Below are positions 8,295 to 14,895 of a stretch of 20,369 bases of DNA, one piece after another. Position 1 is the stretch's first letter, and the number at the start of each line of letters is the position of its first letter. Both the position numbers and the translations under genes were made by a program. The stretch is from Flavobacteriales bacterium (GTDB taxonomy: Bacteria; Bacteroidota; Bacteroidia; NS11-12g; UBA9320), in NCBI GenBank assembly GCA_020635355.1, contig JACJZW010000019.1:1-20369 (forward strand). The letters run 5' to 3'. The notes under the pieces are model-generated. The model searched no databases and had not been told where the DNA came from. It was given only the letters and a program-made list of their open reading frames with translations.

Positions 8295-10085
8295 TTACTC
8301 ATTGATCTTCAACACCGCCATAAAGGCTGATTGTGGAATCTCAACGTTACCTACCTGACGCATTCGTTTTTTACCGGCCTTCTGTTTTTCAAGGAGTTTT
8401 CGCTTTCGGGTAATGTCCCCTCCATAACACTTGGCCGTGACATCCTTTCGCATGGCTTTAACCGTCTCACGGGCAATGATCTTGGCTCCGATACCCGCTT
8501 GAATGGCGATCTCAAATTGCTGACGAGGCAACAATTCCTTCAGCTTCACACAGATCTTCTTACCGTATTCATAGGCCTTGTCGCGGTGGATAATGGCCGA
8601 CAAAGCATCTACCTGTTTGCCGTTTAAAAGGATGTCCAGTTTCACAAGATGTGATTCCCGGTAATCAATAGGGTGATAGTCGAAACTAGCATAGCCCCGA
8701 GAAATGGATTTGAGTTTGTCATAGAAGTCAAACACCACCTCGGCCATCGGCATTTCAAACACCAATTCAACTCGGTTGGTGGTCAGGTAAACCTGATTTT
8801 TGAGGATACCCCGCTTTTCGATACACAGATTCATGACCTGACCCACATATTCCCCGGCCGTGATGATCTGGGCATTGATATAGGGTTCTTCAACAAACTT
8901 CATTTTGCCCGGATCCGGCAGATCCGTTGGGTTGTTGACGATGATCATCTCTTCACCCGTGGTATACGCATGATAGGATACGTTGGGAACAGTAGTGATC
9001 ACGGTCATGCCAAATTCCCGCTCCAATCGCTCCTGGATGATCTCCATGTGCAACATGCCAAGGAATCCACATCGGAAACCAAAACCTAAGGCTGCGGATG
9101 ATTCCGGCTCAAAAACCAGGGAAGCATCGTTCAACTGAAGCTTTCCCATGCTGTCCCGAAGCTCTTCAAAGTCTTCTGTATCCACCGGATAAATTCCGGC
9201 GAAAACCATCGGTTTAACATCCTCAAAACCCCGAACAGCTTCTTTGGTTGGGTTGGATACATGGGTGATGGTATCTCCAACCTTCACCTCACGAGCTTCC
9301 TTAATTCCCGAAATAATATAGCCCACATCGCCGGTTCGGATAATATCCCGAGGTTGCTGCTTCAACTTCAGAACTCCCACTTCATCGGCGAAGTACTTTT
9401 TAGAAGTATTGATGAATTTGACCTCATCATTTTTTCGGATTTGGCCGTCAATTACCTTGTAGTACGCGATGATTCCGCGAAACGAATTGAAGACTGAATC
9501 AAAAATCAACGCTTTCAACGGTGCCTCCGGATTCCCTTTTGGGGGAGGAATACGATGAATAATGGCATTCAGAATGGCATCAACACCCAAACCGGTTTTA
9601 CCGCTGGCTGGGATAATATCGTCCCGATCACATAAGATTAATTCTTCAATCTGATCCTTTACCTCTTCAGGCATTGCTCCGGGTAAGTCCATCTTATTGA
9701 GGATGGGAATAATCACCAGATCGTGATCCAGTGCCAGATACAGGTTGGAAATAGTTTGTGCCTGAATACCCTGGGAGGCGTCCACAATCAAGAGGGCACC
9801 TTCACATGCGGCAATGGAACGTGAAACCTCATAGGAGAAGTCAACGTGGCCGGGTGTATCAATCAGATTGAGAATATACGATTCACCTTCATGCTGATAT
9901 TCCATCTGAATGGCATGAGATTTAATGGTAATCCCTCGTTCCCGTTCCAGGTCCATGTCGTCCAGAACCTGCTCCTTCAGCTCACGATCCGAAATCGTTT
10001 TCGTTTCCTGTAAAAGACGATCTGCCAAGGTAGATTTACCATGGTCGATGTGGGCGATGATGCAGAAGTTCCGGATGTTTTTCAT
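8295..10085 (-). CDS. lepA: Elongation factor 4 (ribosomal back-translocase GTPase LepA)
   Basis: LepA is a ribosome-associated GTPase, linked to translation under stress and to initiation or ribosome assembly. The 596-residue product has the usual family length and every G motif: AHIDHGKST (11-19), ERERGIT (47-53), DTPGH (76-80) and NKMD (130-133). The LepA-specific C-terminal domain is complete, with KCYGGDITRKRKLLEKQKAG and an ending GNVEIPQSAFMAVLKI. I chose ATG 10085 because MKNIRNFCIIAHIDHGKST is the standard N-terminus; the TTG just upstream is unlikely. An exact -7 box lies eight bases before the start. The gene converges with the caspase gene and is monocistronic or follows a possible small ORF. 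Identification is secure. Confidence 0.98.
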   Translation of the reverse strand: MKNIRNFCIIAHIDHGKSTLADRLLQETKTISDRELKEQVLDDMDLERERGITIKSHAIQMEYQHEGESYILNLIDTPGHVDFSYEVSRSIAACEGALLIVDASQGIQAQTISNLYLALDHDLVIIPILNKMDLPGAMPEEVKDQIEELILCDRDDIIPASGKTGLGVDAILNAIIHRIPPPKGNPEAPLKALIFDSVFNSFRGIIAYYKVIDGQIRKNDEVKFINTSKKYFADEVGVLKLKQQPRDIIRTGDVGYIISGIKEAREVKVGDTITHVSNPTKEAVRGFEDVKPMVFAGIYPVDTEDFEELRDSMGKLQLNDASLVFEPESSAALGFGFRCGFLGMLHMEIIQERLEREFGMTVITTVPNVSYHAYTTGEEMIIVNNPTDLPDPGKMKFVEEPYINAQIITAGEYVGQVMNLCIEKRGILKNQVYLTTNRVELVFEMPMAEVVFDFYDKLKSISRGYASFDYHPIDYRESHLVKLDILLNGKQVDALSAIIHRDKAYEYGKKICVKLKELLPRQQFEIAIQAGIGAKIIARETVKAMRKDVTAKCYGGDITRKRKLLEKQKAGKKRMRQVGNVEIPQSAFMAVLKINE

Positions 10086-10093
10086 CAAGTCGG

Positions 10094-10101
10094 CAAAGAT
10101 A
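10094..10101 (-). promoter_or_regulatory. -7 promoter box of lepA
   Basis: On the minus strand TATCTTTG matches TAnnTTTG exactly, eight bases before ATG 10085. No good -33 TTTG is seen at 19 bases. The expected start of transcription falls within a few bases of the start codon. Confidence 0.6.
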
Positions 10102-10149
10102 GTTTTTTGAGTCTACCGTAATCACAGATTATTCTGGAAACAACCATAA

Positions 10150-10338
10150 CTATCGAGAACCTGACTTGGTACCTCGCAACAATCGAATAAATGCTTGGTG
10201 GTCTGACCTACTCTGTTCATCAAAACGGGCATTTTCGTTGGATGTAGACGCGATGACAATTTGTGCCTCATCCCATTGAACTTTGGTTGGACTGCTGGTT
10301 TTGATGAAGTCGTTTTTCCGTATTTTCGCGGACTTCAA
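10150..10338 (-). CDS. Possible small hypothetical protein upstream of lepA
   Basis: This 62-codon ORF runs from TTG 10338 to TAG 10150 in the 269-base space between lepA and hppA, on the lepA strand. The predicted product is hydrophilic and of balanced composition (for example SSPTKVQWDEAQIVIAS and FDEQSRSDHQAFIRLLRG), unlike the usual antisense translations. I do not recognise a family. Against it: there is no ATG in frame, the reading frame continues upstream through antisense hppA, and the predicted hppA promoter lies inside it. An ATG 13 bases further upstream is out of frame by one base across a run of seven T. It may be a small gene, a decayed gene, or chance. Confidence 0.35.
   Translation of the reverse strand: MKSAKIRKNDFIKTSSPTKVQWDEAQIVIASTSNENARFDEQSRSDHQAFIRLLRGTKSGSR
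10300..10328 (+). promoter_or_regulatory. Candidate hppA promoter
   Basis: TTTG (10300-10303) and TATTTTCG (10321-10328, one mismatch to TAnnTTTG) are 17 bases apart and end 26 bases before ATG 10355. The spacing is at the short end of the known range. Confidence 0.4.
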
Positions 10339-10354
10339 AAAAACTGCATAAAAG

Positions 10355-12790
10355 ATGAGTGAAAATCTAGTGTATTTGTTACCCCTGTTCGGCGTGATCG
10401 GCATCCTGGTCATGGTGTTCAAATCCATGTGGGTGAACAAACAAGACGCGGGCGACGAAAAGATGAAAACCCTTTCGACGTACATCCGCGAAGGTGCCCT
10501 GGCATTCTTACAAGCTGAGTACCGAATTCTGGCAATCTTCGTTGTTATTGCCGGCATCCTCCTTGGGATCTTGTCTCAGGTTGTTGAAACCACCCATTGG
10601 TTCATCGTTATCGCCTTTGTTATTGGTGCTGTTTTCTCAGCAGTTGCCGGAAACATTGGGATGCGTATCGCCACCGCTGCCAATGTGCGTACTACGCAGG
10701 CGGCACGTACCTCTTTGCCAAATGCCCTTAAGGTCTCCTTCAACGGCGGTACGGTAATGGGCTTAGGTGTTGCCGGTTTGGCGGTATTGGGATTGAGCCT
10801 TCTGTTTGCCCTTCTGGCCGGTTGGTTCATGACCGAAGGTGGTAATTTCTATACTGAAATGACCATGGTATTGGAAACCCTTGCCGGTTTCTCATTGGGA
10901 GCTGAATCCATCGCACTCTTTGCTCGTGTAGGTGGAGGAATTTATACCAAGGCTGCTGACGTAGGAGCCGATCTCGTAGGAAAGGTTGAAGCGGGAATTC
11001 CCGAAGACGATCCACGTAATCCGGCAACCATTGCCGACAACGTAGGAGATAACGTAGGTGACGTAGCCGGTATGGGAGCCGATTTGTTTGGTTCGTATGT
11101 GGCAACGGTACTTGCCTCCATGGTATTGGGTAACTACGTAATTAAGGACATGAGTGGCGCCGAAGGCTTTACCGATGCCTTTAATGGAATGGGCCCAATC
11201 CTATTGCCGATCCTCATCGCAGGATTGGGAATTATCTTCTCCATCATTGGAACCTTCTTCATCAAGATTAAAGACAATAACAGCAAGGAAAAAGAAGTAC
11301 AACGTGCCCTCAACATGGGTAACTGGTCTTCCATTGTTTTGACGGCAGTGGCTTCCTTCTTTGCGATCAAATGGATGTTGCCTGAAACCATTCGGATGAA
11401 TTTCTTCCATGAAGGGTTAATGGAACTTCCAGCCATGAACGTATTCTATGCCGTGTTGATTGGTTTAGCCGTTGGCGGATTGATTTCATACTTCACTGAG
11501 CATTACACTGGTTTGGGTAAAAAGCCTGTTTTGGACATCGTTCAAAATTCCAGTACGGGTGCGGCAACCAACATTATTGCTGGATTGTCCATCGGGATGA
11601 TTTCTACATTCGGACCCATCCTCCTGTTCGCAGGGGCCATTTGGGGTGCCTACGCGTTAGCTGGATTCTATGGTGTGGCCATTGCGGCTTCAGCTATGAT
11701 GGCTACCACTGCCATGCAGTTGGCTATTGATGCCTTCGGACCGATCGCTGATAATGCAGGTGGTATCGCTGAGATGAGTGAATTGCCGGAAGAAGTTCGA
11801 AGCCGAACCGATATCCTGGATAGTGTTGGAAATACAACGGCAGCTATTGGAAAAGGATTTGCCATTGCCTCAGCGGCATTGACGGCTTTGGCCTTGTTTG
11901 CGGCCTATGTAACCTTTACCGGTATCGATGGTATCAACATTTACAAAGCCGATGTATTGGCTGCACTCTTTATCGGGGGCATGGTACCAGTAGTATTCTC
12001 TGCGCTTGCCATGCGAAGTGTGGGTAAGGCAGCTATGGAGATGGTGAAGGAAGTTCGACGTCAGTTCAAGGAAATTCCAGGTATCATGGAAGGAACCGGA
12101 AAACCGGAATACGGAAAATGTGTTGACATCTCCACCAAAGCGGCCTTGCGCGAAATGATGCTGCCGGGTGCGATTACCATAATCAGTCCAATTGCTATTG
12201 GTTTCCTCATGGGGCCGGAGGCATTGGGTGGATACATGGCTGGTGTGTGTGTGAGTGGCGTATTGTGGGCCATCTTCCAGAATAATGCCGGTGGTGCCTG
12301 GGATAACGCCAAGAAATCGTTTGAAGCAGGCGTTGAAATCGATGGACAGATGACCTTCAAGGGATCCGATGCGCACAAAGCTGCGGTAACCGGTGACACG
12401 GTCGGGGATCCATTTAAAGATACCTCCGGACCGTCTATGAACATCCTCATTAAACTTACCTGTTTGGTTGGATTGGTGATTGCTCCAATTTTGGCGGAGG
12501 TATACGGCAACGGTCATGGTGCAGATAACCATGGTGCCGCCATTGAGTGTCACATGGGTGATGGTGAACATGTTGGTGCAGCATCATGTCACGGCCAAAA
12601 GAGTGGTGCATGTTCCCATGCTCAAAAGGCACATTGCAAATCTCAAGAATGCAAAGGCGAATGCAAACCAGGTGAATGCAAGAAGGAAAACTGCGCTCCT
12701 GGAAAATGTGATCCGTCTCATTGTAAAAAAGATAACGCACATGCGGAGGCTGAAGCAGAAACGGCTTTGGATTCCGTGGTGGCGGAATAA
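10355..12790 (+). CDS. hppA: K+-dependent-type membrane ion-translocating pyrophosphatase with Cys/His-rich tail
   Basis: This integral membrane enzyme hydrolyses pyrophosphate and pumps H+ or Na+ across the cytoplasmic membrane. The 811-residue product has the substrate motif DVGADLVGKVE (Asp202, Lys210, Glu212), the aspartate-rich ATIADNVGDNVGDVAGMGAD, and GDTVGDPFKDTSGPSMN near the end. GNTTAAIGKG (492-501) has Ala where K+-independent enzymes have Lys, indicating the K+-dependent subclass. Whether it pumps H+, Na+ or both cannot be decided by eye. After the last membrane helix (about residue 715) comes an unusual tail of about 95 residues with 10 Cys (732-790) and many His, such as AHCKSQECKGECKPGECKK. 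In known structures both termini lie outside the cytoplasm, so the tail is probably periplasmic. A strong terminator follows. The enzyme call is secure; the tail function is unknown. Confidence 0.97.
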   Translation: MSENLVYLLPLFGVIGILVMVFKSMWVNKQDAGDEKMKTLSTYIREGALAFLQAEYRILAIFVVIAGILLGILSQVVETTHWFIVIAFVIGAVFSAVAGNIGMRIATAANVRTTQAARTSLPNALKVSFNGGTVMGLGVAGLAVLGLSLLFALLAGWFMTEGGNFYTEMTMVLETLAGFSLGAESIALFARVGGGIYTKAADVGADLVGKVEAGIPEDDPRNPATIADNVGDNVGDVAGMGADLFGSYVATVLASMVLGNYVIKDMSGAEGFTDAFNGMGPILLPILIAGLGIIFSIIGTFFIKIKDNNSKEKEVQRALNMGNWSSIVLTAVASFFAIKWMLPETIRMNFFHEGLMELPAMNVFYAVLIGLAVGGLISYFTEHYTGLGKKPVLDIVQNSSTGAATNIIAGLSIGMISTFGPILLFAGAIWGAYALAGFYGVAIAASAMMATTAMQLAIDAFGPIADNAGGIAEMSELPEEVRSRTDILDSVGNTTAAIGKGFAIASAALTALALFAAYVTFTGIDGINIYKADVLAALFIGGMVPVVFSALAMRSVGKAAMEMVKEVRRQFKEIPGIMEGTGKPEYGKCVDISTKAALREMMLPGAITIISPIAIGFLMGPEALGGYMAGVCVSGVLWAIFQNNAGGAWDNAKKSFEAGVEIDGQMTFKGSDAHKAAVTGDTVGDPFKDTSGPSMNILIKLTCLVGLVIAPILAEVYGNGHGADNHGAAIECHMGDGEHVGAASCHGQKSGACSHAQKAHCKSQECKGECKPGECKKENCAPGKCDPSHCKKDNAHAEAEAETALDSVVAE

Positions 12791-12806
12791 GACATATTCA
12801 CGTCGT

Positions 12807-12841
12807 AAAAAGGTCGGTTTGTTTCAAACCGACCTTTTTTT
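12807..12841. terminator. Bidirectional rho-independent terminator between hppA and the dioxygenase gene
   Basis: AGGTCGGTTTG (12811-12821) and CAAACCGACCT (12825-12835) form a perfect 11-bp stem with a TTT loop. AAAA on the left and a run of T on the right extend it on either strand. It starts 17 bases after the hppA stop. The minus-strand dioxygenase stop codon (12840-12842) abuts it, so the same hairpin serves both convergent genes. Confidence 0.92.
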
Positions 12842-13901
12842 ATGGCATTTTGGATAACCACGGGATGGTTGGTACCGTTGTGGGTGTGTGTATTCCTCCT
12901 CGGTTGCCTGGCTCTATGGAACCGAACCGAGTTTTGAAAACAACGGGTAATTCCCGATCCCCCGGTATACTCAACCACAAGCGGGCGAGATGTCGTTTCA
13001 GCTTAGGCTCTTCAAAATCAATGAAGCCGGTTCGATCATGTAGCATGCCATGGTTATAGACAAATTGCATATCGCCTTTTTCCAACATCATGGTGAGATG
13101 CAATTCAGGTGAATTGCACAGTTCATCGAAGAGATCCAGCGCCTCAATATGCCGGGAAGTAAGAGGAGGGGCGTCTGCAAAGCGTTGCGCGGATTCAATA
13201 TACTGTCGCTGATAAAATGGTGTGAGCTGTCCTTGATGGTAACTTAAAATCGGAATTTCCAACCAGGGTTTCTCGCCTTCGGGAACTTCTCCACGACGAT
13301 CTGTCGCGATAGGTTGGAGAAGAAGATTAACCAAATCGGGTCGGCGTTGTAAGATGTGATTGTAAACAGTATCGGCACTCACCAACAAACTAAGTCCGCC
13401 TTCCTTGGCGGGTTGAACGCAAAGCAATCCCACCACATCACAGGAATCCGTGTGAAAGGTTTGACGTGCGTTGGTTTGATAGATGCGAACAGTGGGGTCA
13501 TTGGGATTCTTCCCTTGATTGCGAACATGACCGAGTAAATGGCCGGCGGCATTTTGCGAACGGGGAGATCCTAAATGACAACCTAGTCCATAAAAAATGG
13601 TGACGTACTCCTGTTCGCTGTAGCGTTTTATCGGAAGCCCTCGTAGTAATCCAAAGCCGATGCCATGGATTAACTGCAATCGGAATTTGGATAATACCCG
13701 CGAGAAGTTGGGAAGTGGGAAGTGGTTTGATGTGCACTCGGGCAGAGATTTTCCACTATTCATGAACTGTTCGGCAGCCTGCTCCAGCTCTTCAACATCA
13801 TCTTGATTTAACCGATACACCCATTTATCCGGTTGAGCCATCATGTCAGGACCCTTCCAAACCCGAGGTCCCTGCCGAATATCTGGGGTGGTCTTATTCA
13901 A
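12840..13901 (-). CDS. TauD/TfdA-family Fe(II)/2-oxoglutarate-dependent dioxygenase
   Basis: Enzymes of this family hydroxylate or oxidatively cleave small substrates using Fe(II), O2 and 2-oxoglutarate. The 353-residue product shows the iron-binding His150 and Asp152 (TFHTDSCDVVG), the distal His288 (NHGMLHDRTGF) and the 2-oxoglutarate-binding arginine region RHLARLWLS (Arg303 or Arg307). The N-terminal pattern GPRVWKG, before a W..RL helix, resembles TauD-like proteins also found in fungi and proteobacteria. That pattern lies before the first in-frame Met (residue 20), so I chose the TTG start at 13901; an in-frame TGA lies just upstream. The TTG overlaps the stop of a possible small ORF. 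The substrate cannot be predicted, and no transport or sulfonate gene is nearby. No signal peptide is seen, so it is probably cytoplasmic. Confidence 0.85.
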   Translation of the reverse strand: MNKTTPDIRQGPRVWKGPDMMAQPDKWVYRLNQDDVEELEQAAEQFMNSGKSLPECTSNHFPLPNFSRVLSKFRLQLIHGIGFGLLRGLPIKRYSEQEYVTIFYGLGCHLGSPRSQNAAGHLLGHVRNQGKNPNDPTVRIYQTNARQTFHTDSCDVVGLLCVQPAKEGGLSLLVSADTVYNHILQRRPDLVNLLLQPIATDRRGEVPEGEKPWLEIPILSYHQGQLTPFYQRQYIESAQRFADAPPLTSRHIEALDLFDELCNSPELHLTMMLEKGDMQFVYNHGMLHDRTGFIDFEEPKLKRHLARLWLSIPGDRELPVVFKTRFGSIEPGNRGGIHTPTTVPTIPWLSKMP

Positions 13902-14001
13902 TTTTCAACATCTTTTTACCACTACCAAGGTAACCTAAAATTGAGAGGTGCATCATCTCTACCGATCCCGTTTTTAATAGAAATACAAACTCCGTCTCCA
14001 T
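13894..14001 (-). CDS. Possible 35-codon leader-type ORF overlapping the dioxygenase start
   Basis: ATG 14001 to TAA 13894 encodes 35 residues (beginning METEFVFLLKTG, ending GSGKKMLKIE). Its stop codon lies eight bases past the TTG start of the dioxygenase gene (ATTGAATAA), an arrangement that could couple their translation. The frame stays open further upstream, through the antisense of the YkuD_2 gene start, so chance cannot be excluded. No family is recognised. Confidence 0.25.
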   Translation of the reverse strand: METEFVFLLKTGSVEMMHLSILGYLGSGKKMLKIE

Positions 14002-14059
14002 AGCCGCGATTTCGGTCAAAATATTCGATGAACGGAGGTTTCGCACGATGCCGAAACCC

Positions 14060-14088
14060 TTGTAGAATCGATGGAATGTATATTTTTG
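14060..14088 (+). promoter_or_regulatory. Bacteroidota-type promoter of the L,D-transpeptidase pair
   Basis: TTG (14060-14062), an 18-base spacer and TATTTTTG (14081-14088) give an exact -7 box with a good -33. The box ends nine bases before ATG 14098, so the untranslated leader should be only a few bases or absent. Confidence 0.7.
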
Positions 14089-14097
14089 CCCCTTCGT

Positions 14098-14865
14098 ATG
14101 AAAAGCCGTCTCATCCTTAAAACAGGTATCGTCCTCATTGCGCTTCTGAGCCAGTCGTTTACCGTTTTTAATGAGAACAATCTGGCCTATCAACTCGAGG
14201 TCAAAATTCACGGGGAAGACGTGCAATCAGCCTTGAACCAATTGTATGACCGGTTTGATTTCTGCGAAGAACAATTATCTAAATCGGTTTTTGATCGGGC
14301 GTTAAAAGGCTACATTTATTTGCGGCAGTTGGGCGAACTGGAAAATCCGCAGTATCTGACCATCGTGGATTTTAGTTTATCGAGCAAGAAAAAGCGATTG
14401 TGGTTACTGGATATGCAGAACAAGGTGGTTCTCATGAACGAACTCGTGGCTCATGGCCGCAATTCAGGTGATGAGTTTGCGAAGTGGTTTTCAAACAGCT
14501 TTCAATCCAAGCAATCTTCTTTGGGTTTTTATGTGACAGCAGAGACCTATAATGGAAAGCATCGGTTTTCGCTGAAACTACGCGGACTGGAAAGTGGATT
14601 TAATACCAATGCCTTTGCACGTGGAATTGTGATACACGGTGCCAATTATGTGGATGAGTCGTTTATCGACAAAGGACAGCGCATTGGACGCAGTTTTGGT
14701 TGTCCGGCTGTTTCTCAGAAAGTGAACACGGAACTGGTCAACACCATTAAGGAAGGGACATGTCTCTTTATTCATTATCCCGATAAACGCTATCTTTCGA
14801 GGTCGAAGATCCTGAATAACGATCTCTATATTCCTATGGAGTTGCTGAAACAGCTTCAGGAATAA
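14098..14865 (+). CDS. Murein L,D-transpeptidase catalytic-domain protein (YkuD_2 type)
   Basis: Proteins of this family have a cysteine L,D-transpeptidase fold and are expected to act on peptidoglycan stem peptides. The 255-residue product starts with a hydrophobic export segment (LILKTGIVLIALLSQSF). A helical region of about 80 residues follows, then the catalytic part. His180 (GIVIHGANYV) and the Cys202 motif (GRSFGCPAVS) match the H..S-x-GC pattern of the family. I chose ATG 14098 over ATG 14071 because only the former gives a normal signal peptide and lies after the promoter. It is followed after 30 bases by a second, unrelated L,D-transpeptidase, so the two are probably one operon. Whether it is anchored or released is not clear. 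No enzymatic proof exists for many members of this family, so the activity is inferred. Confidence 0.85.
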   Translation: MKSRLILKTGIVLIALLSQSFTVFNENNLAYQLEVKIHGEDVQSALNQLYDRFDFCEEQLSKSVFDRALKGYIYLRQLGELENPQYLTIVDFSLSSKKKRLWLLDMQNKVVLMNELVAHGRNSGDEFAKWFSNSFQSKQSSLGFYVTAETYNGKHRFSLKLRGLESGFNTNAFARGIVIHGANYVDESFIDKGQRIGRSFGCPAVSQKVNTELVNTIKEGTCLFIHYPDKRYLSRSKILNNDLYIPMELLKQLQE

Positions 14866-14895
14866 AAGTTGTTATCGGATCGCTAAAGCCACAAT

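Noticed and set aside
8673..9089. Forward 138-codon frame inside lepA
   Set aside because: It lies fully antisense to conserved LepA domains and shows no independent protein features.
11870..12571. Long antisense open frames within hppA (for example 233 codons on the minus strand)
   Set aside because: The HppA frame is conserved motif by motif; the antisense product is rich in His, Thr and Ser without domain character, as expected from a shadow frame.
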